A DNA stretch of 64,000 bases from Desulforhabdus amnigena (GCF_027925305.1 NZ_BSDR01000001.1:647001-711000); one strand, 5' to 3'. Counted from the first letter of the stretch, positions 33,763-43,723 are shown. Program-made: numbers and translations. The notes: generated by a model from the sequence alone, not told the origin.

Positions 33763-33845
33763 AAATGTTTTGGTCCAAGGTTGTGATCCATTCTAATTCC
33801 CAAATAAGCATCGTGGCATGACGCAATGCCCAAAGGAGTGATGGT

Positions 33846-34133
33846 ATGAAACTTAAGCCATTGCATGATCGGATTGTCGTGAAGCGCATGGAGGAAGAGG
33901 AAAAGACCGCTGGAGGGATCATTATACCCGACACTGCGAAGGAAAAGCCCCAACAGGGGAAAGTGATGGCGGTGGGTGAGGGCAAGTTCACGGAAAACGG
34001 CAACCGGACTCCTCTCAGCGTGAAGGAAGGCGACCGCATCCTCTTTGGCAAGTATGCGGGAACCGAAATCAAGGTCGAGGGTGAAGAGTTCCTCATCATG
34101 CGCGAGGACGATGTGCTGGCCATTGTGCAGTAG
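33846..34133 (+). CDS. groES: 10 kDa co-chaperonin GroES
   Basis: A 95-aa co-chaperonin that caps the GroEL cylinder. The N-terminus [20 protein letters not shown], the mobile loop [21 protein letters not shown] and the C-terminus [17 protein letters not shown] are all standard. AAGGAGTG precedes the ATG. It is the first gene of the CIRCE-controlled operon, with groEL starting 42 bp downstream. Confidence 0.98.
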   Translation: MKLKPLHDRIVVKRMEEEEKTAGGIIIPDTAKEKPQQGKVMAVGEGKFTENGNRTPLSVKEGDRILFGKYAGTEIKVEGEEFLIMREDDVLAIVQ

Positions 34134-34148
34134 GCTCAAAGAAACTGA

Positions 34149-35804
<1,656 letters not shown>

Positions 35805-35805
35805 C

Positions 35806-35850
35806 AGCCTATCCGGAAACCTCCCTTGACCTTTTGGGGGTCAGGGAGGG
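35806..35850 (+). terminator. Hairpin downstream of groEL
   Basis: CCTCCCTTGACC and GGGTCAGGGAGG form an almost perfect stem (about 35820-35850) 16 bp after the groEL stop. It is preceded by AGCCTATCCGGAAAC, which resembles the end of the element at 22852. A T-run is absent, so termination is likely but not certain. Confidence 0.5.
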
Positions 35851-35945
35851 GTAAAGCTCCTTGAAACAGTCATATACCTTTCAAGAACGGAGTTGAGGAT
35901 CGGGTTCCGACACCTCGGACTGAATTCGGAAAGGAGGCAAATGTC

Positions 35946-36500
35946 ATGGATCTGAAAAAGCTTGCACCCTGGAACTGGTTCAGGAAGGAAGAGGAGGAAC
36001 AGCCCATATCACTTCCTGTGCAGCGTCATGGCCAGCTGCGCTCTTACAGTCCCATTGCGCAGTTTCACCAGGAAATCGATCGGATGTTCGACAACTTCTT
36101 CCGTGGATTCAGTTTCCCTTCCATTGGTTTTGGCAGAGAACATGCCCCGCTGGTTCAAAGCGAGTGGTTCAAGCCCATGCTGGATGTCGCGGCTGGCGAC
36201 AAGGAATATACGATCTCTGTCGAACTGCCCGGAGTGGATGAAAAGGACGTTCAGCTGGAGCTTTCGGAGGACACCCTGGTGATCAAAGGCGAAAAGAAAC
36301 AGGAAAGGGAGGAAAAAGACAAGAACTACTACCGGATGGAGCGCTCTTACGGTTCCTTCCAAAGGGTACTGTCTCTGCCTGAAGATGCAGACCAGGATGG
36401 CATTGGTGCCGAATACAGGAACGGTATCTTGAAGGTCACAATCCCCCGCAAGGTAGGGCCGAAGAAAGAATCCAGGCAGATCACCATCAAGACCGGATGA
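35946..36500 (+). CDS. Small heat-shock protein (Hsp20 family)
   Basis: A 184-aa alpha-crystallin-type chaperone that holds unfolding proteins. The N-terminal arm (FHQEIDRMFDNFFRGF) is followed by the crystallin domain (about 78-170): KPMLDVAAGDKEYTISVELPG, EDTLVIKGEKKQE, RSYGSFQRVLSLP. The IxI-like tail appears as RQITIKTG. AAAGGAGG precedes the ATG. It lies 141 bp downstream of groEL on the same strand, so heat-shock chaperones are grouped. No CIRCE copy lies directly before it. Confidence 0.95.
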   Translation: MDLKKLAPWNWFRKEEEEQPISLPVQRHGQLRSYSPIAQFHQEIDRMFDNFFRGFSFPSIGFGREHAPLVQSEWFKPMLDVAAGDKEYTISVELPGVDEKDVQLELSEDTLVIKGEKKQEREEKDKNYYRMERSYGSFQRVLSLPEDADQDGIGAEYRNGILKVTIPRKVGPKKESRQITIKTG

Positions 36501-36851
36501 CTCTCTACGCACCTGGACAGTGGGGTAAAAGCGATTTGACGATCGGTTCGGTGATTTCCTGATTGAAATCACCAATCACACAAAGAACTCGATGACATAG
36601 AAAATAGATCTCCGGGAGGCTCTTTTCATCGTGCAGGACGCCGCCTCCCGGAATGACAATTTATATGAAACGGGTGTGGTTCTCTTGGAACGACGGTCAA
36701 GTCCGGAAATCAGTGAGGGAAAGTCCAGGCTTATGGAGGCCAATGGAACGACTTGAATCATTTGGGTAATCCAAAAGACGCCTCCAATCCCACGCTCATT
36801 ACAAGGCCTTTTTCAGAATCCAGGTTAAACGGACATCCCGTTTCCTCAATA
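36501..36851. other. Convergent gap with two hairpins
   Basis: 351 bp between hsp20 and the end of asnA. GGTGATTTC-CTGATT-GAAATCACC (36550-36573) is a perfect 9-bp hairpin and a likely hsp20 terminator. TCCGGGAGGC (36611-36620) and GCCTCCCGGA (36643-36652) form a perfect 10-bp inverted repeat. Nothing else was identified. Confidence 0.55.
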
Positions 36852-37982
36852 TTATTCCAATACGTGAATATTTTTTCTTTTACAAATCGCTTTGAGAACA
36901 TCGGGCCAGACCGTAGTGCTTACCTCTCCAATGTGAGCGGTTCTTAACAAATACATGAATGTACGTGACTGACCTATACCGCCTCCAATGCTTAGTGGTA
37001 TCTCATCATTGAGGATCGCCTGGTGGTAGGGCAATTGGAGGAAATGCTCCTGCCCGGCCTCCTTGAGCTGCTGCACCATGGTCTCTTTGGTCACACGGAT
37101 ACCCATGGATGTCAGTTCATGACGACGCTTCGTCACCGGATTCCAGACCAGAATATCGCCGTTGAGTCCATGAAATTGCTTTCCGTTCTTTTTGATCGTG
37201 GGCGTGATCCAGTCGTCATAATCCGCCGCTCGCATCTCATGGGGGTAACCGTCTTCCAGGACATACCCGATGCCGATGATAAAGATCGCCGGATGCACCT
37301 CCCGGACCATTATCGTCTCTCGTTGCTTGCGGGTAAGGTCCGGGTAGCGTTCCAAGATTTCCTCCGCGTGAAAAAATTCCAGCTTTTTGGGAATATCTGG
37401 ATACTTATCGGTATCGAGCCTTGGGAAGTCTTTCTTGACCATCTGACCCGCCTCATAGATAACCGACCAGATTCTCTCCACGACATCCCGCAAAAAATCC
37501 AGATTGCGCATATCTTTAGTGATAACCCGTTCCCAATCCCATTGATCCACATAGGCGCTATGGTCATGGTCCAGGAAGTAATCCTTTCTAACCGCCCTCA
37601 TATCTGTACAGATGCCTTCGCCCACTTCACAGCCGAATTGCTTCAAGGCCATCCGTTTCCATTTCGTGGCCGCCTGAACCACCTGGGCTTCGATTCTTTT
37701 TTCAAGACCGAGCCCGCAAGGAAATTCGATGGGCGTACGTGAACCATCCCGGTCAAGATAATCATTGATGCCGCTTTCCTTGGTTACGATAAGCGGAACC
37801 TGGACCATAAAAAGGTTGAGTTCCCTGCACAAGTTTTCTTCAATAAAATTTTTTATCTTGAATAGTGCCTTCATCCTCTCCTTGGGACCCAACAACGCCT
37901 CATAATTGCGTGGAAGGATTTTGTCCACTTCTTCATAAGTGCTGATGCCGGGCCCTGCTAGATCCGATTTCTTATCTGTCAT
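36852..37982 (-). CDS. asnA: Aspartate--ammonia ligase
   Basis: Ammonia-dependent asparagine synthetase (376 aa), which makes asparagine from aspartate, ammonia and ATP. It is related to class II aminoacyl-tRNA synthetases. The marks are LNLFMVQVPLIVTKESGINDYLD, the strongly conserved FLDHDHSAYVDQWDWE, the segment LTSMGIRV, and IGGGIGQSRTFMYLL near the C-terminus. The ATG follows AAAGGAGG. It is about 45 residues longer than E. coli AsnA, mainly at the N-terminus and in a central insertion. It is a single gene with no apparent partner. Confidence 0.95.
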   Translation of the reverse strand: MTDKKSDLAGPGISTYEEVDKILPRNYEALLGPKERMKALFKIKNFIEENLCRELNLFMVQVPLIVTKESGINDYLDRDGSRTPIEFPCGLGLEKRIEAQVVQAATKWKRMALKQFGCEVGEGICTDMRAVRKDYFLDHDHSAYVDQWDWERVITKDMRNLDFLRDVVERIWSVIYEAGQMVKKDFPRLDTDKYPDIPKKLEFFHAEEILERYPDLTRKQRETIMVREVHPAIFIIGIGYVLEDGYPHEMRAADYDDWITPTIKKNGKQFHGLNGDILVWNPVTKRRHELTSMGIRVTKETMVQQLKEAGQEHFLQLPYHQAILNDEIPLSIGGGIGQSRTFMYLLRTAHIGEVSTTVWPDVLKAICKRKNIHVLE

Positions 37983-38446
37983 CTATACCTCCTTTGAAAG
38001 AGTCCAAAAGTATGCTCCAGGTTGATGTTAAGAAACTCTTTATTGTCAAAGTGCGAAAAATAGGCTTAGCTTTCAAGCCACTTCTTCCCTTGAAAGAGAG
38101 AATAAGTTTCCTTCTCCCTACAGAGATCATGCATACGAAAATGTGCACTGCCCTCACCTCTAGGCACATGGCTTACATTTGGGGTGTATAAGCATCGAGA
38201 ATTATTAAACTCCATCATGCAGCACCCCATCCTGTGCATTCCCTTGATTGATGCTGGAGCCTCTCTCATTCCTCCCTTTAAGTCTTTCAATTAAATATTA
38301 AATAATATTGAATACTTATTAATGAAAACAATCATTTTTTTTTATTGGTACGAGCCTTGCTCATATTATTGCACAGGTAAAGCAACACAGTGTAATTACA
38401 TATTCTAATAGATGATATTTATATAATATGAAAAGGAGATATTAGT
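37983..38446. other. Divergent region between asnA and the peptide array
   Basis: 464 bp. The right half is very AT-rich (about 38280-38345), which would suit DNA bending before a sigma54 promoter. The sigma54-type promoter is at 38345-38361. The ribosome-binding site of the first peptide gene (AGGAG, 38434-38438) is at the right end. No activator site was identified with confidence. Confidence 0.55.
38345..38361 (+). promoter_or_regulatory. Sigma54-type (-24/-12) promoter of the peptide array
   Basis: TTGGTACGAGCCTTGCT fits the sigma54 consensus TTGGCACG-N4-TTGCW with one substitution. The invariant GG (38347-38348) and GC (38359-38360) are exactly 10 bp apart. Transcription would start at about 38372, 75 bp before the first peptide start codon. 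An enhancer-binding activator would be needed; none with an AAA+ domain lies in the window. Confidence 0.7.
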
Positions 38447-38539
38447 ATGAAAAAATTGGCATTGCAACTGTTTGTATTAGGATCACTGGTGGCATCTTAC
38501 GCACTTCCTGTACTGGCGTGTGGAGGCGGTGGCCCCTAG
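38447..38539 (+). CDS. Small exported pre-peptide, copy 1 (30 aa)
   Basis: A 30-residue frame missed by usual length limits. AGGAG (38434-38438) lies 8 bp before the ATG. The product is a textbook signal peptide (MKKLALQLF, then a hydrophobic core, then LPVLA) followed by only Cys-Gly-Gly-Gly-Gly-Pro. Cleavage after Ala24 by signal peptidase I would release a six-residue peptide with an N-terminal Cys. VLAC could instead act as a lipobox, giving a lipid-linked hexapeptide. This is the first of three copies encoding the same protein. Function is unknown. Its promoter type and the downstream peptide-binding protein suggest a signal. A small toxic or lysis-type lipopeptide is the alternative. 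Confidence 0.8.
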   Translation: MKKLALQLFVLGSLVASYALPVLACGGGGP

Positions 38540-38619
38540 TTGAATGTAAACACAGGTCAATATGTAGCATGTATCGTTTGCAAGCTAAACTCAATCGATA
38601 GAATTCCAGGAGAACAAAT

Positions 38620-38712
38620 ATGAAAAAATTGGCATTGCAACTGTTTGTATTAGGATCACTGGTGGCATCTTACGCACTTCCTGTACTGGCGTGTGGAGGC
38701 GGTGGCCCCTAG
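38620..38712 (+). CDS. Small exported pre-peptide, copy 2 (30 aa)
   Basis: Identical in DNA sequence to copy 1 over the coding part. Its ribosome-binding site is different: AGGAG at 38608-38612 in the spacer, 7 bp before the ATG. The same spacer also serves copy 3. Because each copy has its own good ribosome-binding site and no hairpin lies between copies, one transcript could make all three peptides. Confidence 0.8.
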   Translation: MKKLALQLFVLGSLVASYALPVLACGGGGP

Positions 38713-38792
38713 TTGAATGTAAACACAGGTCAATATGTAGCATGTATCGTTTGCAAGCTAAACTCAATCGATAGAATTCCAGGAGAACAAAT

Positions 38793-38885
38793 ATGAAAAA
38801 ATTGGCATTGCAACTGTTTGTATTAGGATCACTGGTGGCATCTTACGCACTTCCTGTACTGGCGTGTGGAGGTGGTGGCCCCTAG
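38793..38885 (+). CDS. Small exported pre-peptide, copy 3 (30 aa)
   Basis: Encodes the same 30 residues as copies 1 and 2, with one synonymous base change in a glycine codon of the Cys-Gly-Gly-Gly-Gly-Pro end. That the only change is silent hints at selection on the peptide, though one site is weak evidence. It is followed by unrelated sequence after the stop. Confidence 0.8.
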   Translation: MKKLALQLFVLGSLVASYALPVLACGGGGP

Positions 38886-39294
38886 TGATAAGTGCCTTGG
38901 CAAAATATTCTTAGGCTCTTTTCTTGTTGCCTTGGGTGCTGGCTTTCTGGTTTTTTAACTTTTATCCTAATAAGATATCATTCGGTTTGTTTGAGATAAC
39001 ATTGCAAGTGGGATAGAATTTTCAAAATGGCTATACGGCAAGGGAAAAACGATCATCTGTTGTTTGCAAATACTGGTAGGGTTAGTGTGCTCGCAAACAG
39101 GGCTTGTAGAGGAGCAACCTGGTAGTTCTAAAAAATGAAAATCTGCCGGGTTCTAAGAATAGAGGAGGCACGAATCGTCTTGGTTCGTGCTTTTTCTTTT
39201 TTGTAAAAAGTGCATTGTTTGGTATGAATGACCTGGGAGTTGGAGGAGAAGATAAAGAGATTCAAGAATTTTATTCTGAGGGAGGTGTATGACA
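38886..39294. other. Region between the peptide array and the peptide-binding protein gene
   Basis: 409 bp. The array transcript probably runs to the terminator at 39168-39202. TGTTTGC (39061-39067) and GCAAACA (39093-39099) form a 7-bp inverted repeat that may fold in the transcript. A 32-codon frame at 39027-39125 has no ribosome-binding site and is not supported. The last 90 bp must hold the promoter of the next gene; GGGAGG near 39280-39285 is its ribosome-binding site. Confidence 0.5.
39168..39202 (+). terminator. Rho-independent terminator after the peptide array
   Basis: GCACGAA (39168-39174) pairs with TTCGTGC (39184-39190) over a 9-nt loop. It is followed by TTTTTCTTTTTT. It separates the peptide array from the peptide-binding protein gene, so the two are transcribed as separate units or by partial read-through. 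Confidence 0.85.
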
Positions 39295-40929
39295 ATGAAA
39301 CACCTTTATTCACTCTTGATCATTTGCCTGGCAGTCGTGATGATCACCGTGAACCCTCTGATGGGCCAGATGAATGCCGAAGAGAGGCCGACATCGCAAA
39401 GCACTAATGCCAATAAAACCGAAAACCGTTACGGAGGCATATATAGAGCCCCTTTGCTGAACAATCCAAGTACACTAGATCCTGCATATGTTCAAGACAT
39501 GTATGGTGTAACCGTTGTTCAGCAACTTTTTGACGGTTTGGTTCAATTCAGCCCGGACCTGTTTGTGATACCAGCACTGGCCGAAAACTGGCAGGCGGAA
39601 GAAAGTGGCAAGGTCTATCGCTTTAGGTTGCGAAATGATGCACATTTTCATAATGGTAGGAAAATCGTTTCGCACGATATAATATTTTCATTGACTCGTC
39701 TTTTTCGCATTGATCCTCCCCCGGCTATTCTTCCCCATTTGCTTAGAATTTCAGGTGCCAAAGAGTATGCCGAAAAGAAATTGGAAACGATTTCAGGCTT
39801 GACCGCCGTGGATGATCGTACTCTTGTGATCCGGTTGGAAGAACCGTATGCACCTTTTCTCATTGCTCTCGGAATGTACCAGGCGAAGATTGTTCCTGCC
39901 GAGGAGTTGGAGAAGGGGGAAGATTATTTTGCCCATCATCCTGTGGGAAGCGGGCCCTTCAAGTTTTCCTCCTGGGAGGAGAATGAAAAGATCAAACTTG
40001 AAAAGTTCTCCGATTACTATGCCGGAAGCCCCTATCTGGATGGTATAGATTTCTTCATCTATCCAGGAGGTCAGCTGGACGAAGTTTTTGCTGACTTTCA
40101 GAAGAATGTTTTGGATGAAATGCCTGTTTATGGAAAAATTCGAGAGAGATTGGCGGTGGACAAGAACATCAAGATGATTCACCGTCCCTCATTGAGTCTT
40201 CTTTTCTACGGATTTAACTGTCAGAATCCTCGCTTTAAGGACCCCAGAATTAGAAAAGAATTGTCGGAGGCTCTTGACCGCCAGGAGCTGGTATCTCAAA
40301 TTTACCGTGGCCAGTTTGAAATCGCACGCAGTATCATCCCCCCAGGTTTACCGGGGTATCTTCCAGAAAATGAAAGAATTGAAAGAGAGAAGCGAAGGCG
40401 TTTCAAGGACCCTGGCGCCCAAGTTTCCGAAGAGTTGAAAAAAATAGGTCCGGTTGAAATCGTCTCAAATGTTCAATCGCCCTTTTCGCAGGCGGAGCTG
40501 AATTATGTCCGGGAATGCTGGGCCCGGCTCGGAATTTCTACAGACATAAAGTATATTACGAACTGGGCAGAGTTTGAGCGATATCTGAAATCCGACGGTC
40601 TGCAGATTTTTCGATATGCCTGGTTTGCAGACATTCCGGATCCGGACAATTTTTTACAACCCCTTTTTGCCAGTGACTCTCAAAACAATTTCATGCGGTA
40701 TAAAGACAATAAAGTCGATAAAATGCTGCGGGATGCGGTTGGAATGCTCGATCCCATAGCACGCGCTGAAATGTATCAGCAACTGCAGAGGACGATCCTT
40801 GATTCAGTCCCGATTATTCCCCTCTTGTATTTGAGTGTCGATTCGGCCTATCAACCTTTTGTCCAGGGCATCCAGGTGAGTCCCCTGGGAGCGCATACCA
40901 TGTCTTATCATCGTGTGTGGGTGAAATAG
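39295..40929 (+). CDS. Peptide-binding periplasmic protein (SBP_bac_5 / DppA-OppA family), orphan
   Basis: A 544-aa extracytoplasmic solute-binding protein of family 5. The start is the ATG at 39295, nine bases after GGAGG; the ATG at 39289 is too close to it. A signal peptide (core about 4-20) is followed by the family core: GGIYRAPLLNNPSTLDPAY, VVQQLFDGLVQFSPDL, LAENWQAEESGKVYRFRLR with HFHNG, HHPVGSGPFKFSSW, YFGFNCQ-like LLFYGFNCQNPRF, and DPDNFLQPLF. Such proteins bind oligopeptides for ABC importers. Here no permease or ATPase genes follow. Instead a sensor kinase gene starts 37 bp downstream, so a role in sensing a bound peptide is plausible. Confidence 0.9.
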   Translation: MKHLYSLLIICLAVVMITVNPLMGQMNAEERPTSQSTNANKTENRYGGIYRAPLLNNPSTLDPAYVQDMYGVTVVQQLFDGLVQFSPDLFVIPALAENWQAEESGKVYRFRLRNDAHFHNGRKIVSHDIIFSLTRLFRIDPPPAILPHLLRISGAKEYAEKKLETISGLTAVDDRTLVIRLEEPYAPFLIALGMYQAKIVPAEELEKGEDYFAHHPVGSGPFKFSSWEENEKIKLEKFSDYYAGSPYLDGIDFFIYPGGQLDEVFADFQKNVLDEMPVYGKIRERLAVDKNIKMIHRPSLSLLFYGFNCQNPRFKDPRIRKELSEALDRQELVSQIYRGQFEIARSIIPPGLPGYLPENERIEREKRRRFKDPGAQVSEELKKIGPVEIVSNVQSPFSQAELNYVRECWARLGISTDIKYITNWAEFERYLKSDGLQIFRYAWFADIPDPDNFLQPLFASDSQNNFMRYKDNKVDKMLRDAVGMLDPIARAEMYQQLQRTILDSVPIIPLLYLSVDSAYQPFVQGIQVSPLGAHTMSYHRVWVK

Positions 40930-40966
40930 TCCTTTCTCTTACCAGGAGTGACGGCTTCCGGGGAAC

Positions 40967-42868
40967 ATGCAAAACTCGCCTCTCAAAATCAGAATTCTGA
41001 AATCACCCCGCTATATACCGCTGAGGTTTCGCTTTATTCTTCTCAGTTCCTTCCTGTTGATTCTGTTGCTCGGTACCATAACCGCTTTCCTGGTCGCTCA
41101 GCAAAGCCGAAGCATTCGCAGTCAAGTGGAGCGAAAAGGGTTGGCTATAGCACAAAGCCTGGCGGCGACCTCCAAGGTTGCTTTAGTTACCTATAACTAT
41201 ATCTCGCTTGAACAGTCGGCCAACGAGGCATCCAAAGACCCCGATATCATCTCTGTGATTATTCATGACAAGGAAGGGCGTGTAGCCGGATATAGCGGTC
41301 GTGTAGATTTACAGGGAAAGTTTTTGGATGATGAAGAAAGCCGGAAAGCTGTTTCCGCAACAGAACCATTGGCTCAGCAGGAGATTCTGGAAAATTTGAA
41401 GAAACCCGTGCTCGATACGGTGGTTCCCGTATATGTTCCCGGTTCGGATTTGCGCTGGGGAACGGTCCGGGTGATTCTATCGCTGGAACCGATGTACCAT
41501 CAACTCCGCTTGACTCAGTTGATCATTTTTGCCATTGGAACCGTGGCGCTTCTGTTTGGCATCCTTGTCTCAAGTCTAGTTGCACGAAGAATAACCCGTC
41601 CTTTGGGATATCTCACTCAGGCTACTCTGGAAGCGGCTCAGGGAAATCTGGATCAGAAGATCGATGTGCGCACCGGAGATGAAGTGGAGGTATTGGCCTC
41701 CAATTTCTCCAAAATGATAAAAGAAATCCTTGTACAAAAACAGCAGCTGGAAAATCAATTGGAAGAAATCCGGCATCTGCAGCGGTACACGGAAAAGCTT
41801 TTGACCACGATGAATGATGGTTTGCTTTCCGTGAACCATGGGGGAGCCGTTGCCACTGTCAACCCTGCGGCCTGCAGGTTGCTTGGCATAGATCCAGGGA
41901 TTGAACGAGGGACATCTGCTACAGAGGTACTGGAGCATGTCCCCGAGTTGCTTGAATACATACAAAGTAAACTTGAGAGTCCAGTCGGTGCTACTCAGCA
42001 GCAGATTAGGCTGACAAAACGAGCTGAAACACGGGTCATCCTCGCCAGCTGCAGTCCCCTTTTGAAGAGGGATGGTACTCTCGAAGAACTTATCACAAAC
42101 CTGCATGACATTACCGAGTTGAAAAAATTGGAAGCCCGCATTCGTCAGACAGAGAGGCTGGCTGCATTGGGGACATTGGCTGCAGGTATGGCTCATGAGA
42201 TTCGAAATCCCCTTTCTGCCATCAAAACATTTGTACAGTTGCTTCCACGGAAACTCGAAAAACCGGGCTTTCTGGAAAAATTCAATCGCACCGTGCCACG
42301 AGAATTGGAACGAATCAATCGACTGGTCGATGATTTGTTGGAATTGTCGAGAGATCCAAGATATCGTTTTGACTGGGTGGATATCAAATCCCTGCTGCAA
42401 CAGTGTGCAGAGTTGTTCGAAATGGATTTTAGGGCGGCTGACATTCGCTTTGAATTGCAGTTTTCTTCAGACATCCCTCTTGTGAGGGCGGATGCAGACC
42501 AACTTGTGAAAGCTTTTCAAAATCTCATTCGAAATGCTGTTCAAGCCATGTTGGGGGGAGGCTTTTTGAAGGTGGAAGCGTCGAGTGTCCTGGATAAGCA
42601 AAAAGAAGACGAGTATCAGCATCATGGCGGGTGGGTTTGCATTCGCTTCAAAGACACTGGACCCGGAATTCATGCGGAAGATTTCAAGCACATTTTTAAT
42701 CCATTTTTTACGACAAAGGATAGCGGTACCGGTCTCGGTTTGGCCATCACACACAAGGTGATTACCGAACATGGAGGACACATAGATGTTACGAGCAGCG
42801 TTGGAGCAGGCACTTGCTTTTCGGTTTATCTGCCTCACGAGAAGTTGGACCGGAAGGCTTTTTCTTGA
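40967..42868 (+). CDS. Membrane sensor histidine kinase
   Basis: A complete 633-aa kinase. Transmembrane helices at about 23-43 and 183-205 enclose a periplasmic Cache-like domain of about 140 residues. HAMP (about 205-258), PAS (about 272-385), HisKA with AGMAHEIRNPLS (His410) and HATPase_c follow, with N box NLIRNAVQAM, G1 DTGPGI and G2 GTGLGL intact. GGGGA lies before the ATG. The gene is 37 bp after the peptide-binding protein gene, suggesting one transcript. The periplasmic domain could read the loaded state of that protein, as LuxQ does with LuxP; this is inference. Confidence 0.93.
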   Translation: MQNSPLKIRILKSPRYIPLRFRFILLSSFLLILLLGTITAFLVAQQSRSIRSQVERKGLAIAQSLAATSKVALVTYNYISLEQSANEASKDPDIISVIIHDKEGRVAGYSGRVDLQGKFLDDEESRKAVSATEPLAQQEILENLKKPVLDTVVPVYVPGSDLRWGTVRVILSLEPMYHQLRLTQLIIFAIGTVALLFGILVSSLVARRITRPLGYLTQATLEAAQGNLDQKIDVRTGDEVEVLASNFSKMIKEILVQKQQLENQLEEIRHLQRYTEKLLTTMNDGLLSVNHGGAVATVNPAACRLLGIDPGIERGTSATEVLEHVPELLEYIQSKLESPVGATQQQIRLTKRAETRVILASCSPLLKRDGTLEELITNLHDITELKKLEARIRQTERLAALGTLAAGMAHEIRNPLSAIKTFVQLLPRKLEKPGFLEKFNRTVPRELERINRLVDDLLELSRDPRYRFDWVDIKSLLQQCAELFEMDFRAADIRFELQFSSDIPLVRADADQLVKAFQNLIRNAVQAMLGGGFLKVEASSVLDKQKEDEYQHHGGWVCIRFKDTGPGIHAEDFKHIFNPFFTTKDSGTGLGLAITHKVITEHGGHIDVTSSVGAGTCFSVYLPHEKLDRKAFS

Positions 42869-43360
42869 CTACACTTCAGTATAATTTGCCCTGACTCCTG
42901 TGCACATCATGATTTCAATAAATTCCCACCTGAGTCTGAAATCTGACTTTTTTATTAATATAATAAATACTTATCAAGAATTTCTTTGGGTGGCATTTTT
43001 TTTGTTTAAGTACATTTGTCAAGTTGAGATCTTCTAAGGTGCAACACTTTGCACTGCGGTTCTTCCTGATGGAATCATCGAGGGCGGTTCTACCTGCATA
43101 AGGTGTGAAAAAGCCTCCGAAGCGCCTTGCCAGGATTTCCGCTTTCATAGGGTGACAACGAGGATCATTCTCTCAATAACCTGTTGAATTGTATTCCGTT
43201 GTATACCCCCTTGAGGTTGTCTGAGTTTAGAGCCGATTGCATTCTCATAATGCTCCGAAAAGGAATGGGCACAATCGCGAATTGTTGACATCGTTTCACT
43301 TTATTGTGCCCTTACCTCGATGGAGAATTTTAAACCGAACCATGTAAGGAGACTAAGCTG
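42869..43360. other. Gap between kinase and response regulator
   Basis: 492 bp, AT-rich near 42930-43020. GTGCAA-CACT-TTGCAC (43041-43056) is a short palindrome. No gene was identified, and no sigma54-type promoter with correct spacing was found. AAGGAG before 43361 is the response-regulator ribosome-binding site. Confidence 0.45.
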
Positions 43361-43723
43361 ATGAAAAACATTCAAGAAATATTTGTTGTGGACGACGACC
43401 AAGGCATATTGGATTCTTTTGATGCGCTGCTGGGAGATGATTACCCTCTTGCTATGTTCAATGACAGTTCTAGAGCCTTACGGTTGTTGTATGAAAAAAA
43501 TCCGCGTCTGCTTTTCCTGGATATCAAAATGCCGGGGATGAGTGGGATCGAAGTCCTCAAATGGATTCGGGACAAGAAGCTTGCCACCAAAGTAGTGATT
43601 GTAACGGCCTTGCCTCAATCCCATTATGAGGAATCCGCCCACCAGTACGGGATCTACCGATATCTGAAAAAACCGCTTGACATCGATGAAGTAGAGGAGA
43701 TCACGCGCGAAGCGTTGCATTGA
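43361..43723 (+). CDS. Single-domain response regulator
   Basis: A 120-aa receiver domain with no output domain. The acidic pocket is VDDDQ (residues 10-14), the phospho-acceptor is Asp54 in FLDIKMPGMSG, the switch Thr lies in IVTAL and the conserved Lys in YLKKPLD. AAGGAG precedes the ATG. Without a DNA-binding domain it must act by protein contact or in a phosphorelay, probably with the kinases on either side. The closeness to the kinase at 40967 and the receiver-kinase at 44040 supports that. Confidence 0.93.
   Translation: MKNIQEIFVVDDDQGILDSFDALLGDDYPLAMFNDSSRALRLLYEKNPRLLFLDIKMPGMSGIEVLKWIRDKKLATKVVIVTALPQSHYEESAHQYGIYRYLKKPLDIDEVEEITREALH

Larger units (their letters stand above)
33425..33845. 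other. groESL upstream region
   Basis: 421 bp. The first 270 bp show nothing recognisable. The rest holds the promoter and CIRCE operator listed separately and the AAGGAG ribosome-binding site at about 33834-33839 before groES. Confidence 0.6.
38447..38889 (+). repeat. Tandem array of 173-bp units carrying the pre-peptide gene
   Basis: Three gene copies start at 38447, 38620 and 38793, exactly 173 bp apart. The two 80-bp spacers (38540-38619 and 38713-38792) are identical. The identity starts at the first ATG and ends one base after the third stop, because the sequence before copy 1 and after copy 3 differs. The only difference seen among gene copies is one silent change (GGC to GGT, a Gly codon) in copy 3. 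Confidence 0.95.

Noticed and set aside
38447-38889. Regular 173-bp repeats as a CRISPR array
   Set aside because: Units are far too long, both spacers are identical, and each unit carries an open frame with a ribosome-binding site.
39027-39125. 32-codon frame after the peptide array as a fourth small peptide
   Set aside because: No ribosome-binding site, no signal peptide, and no similarity to the three array peptides.
43041-43056. Possible sigma54 promoter near a GTGCAA/TTGCAC palindrome before the response regulator
   Set aside because: The spacing between the GG and GC elements is 11 bp rather than 10.
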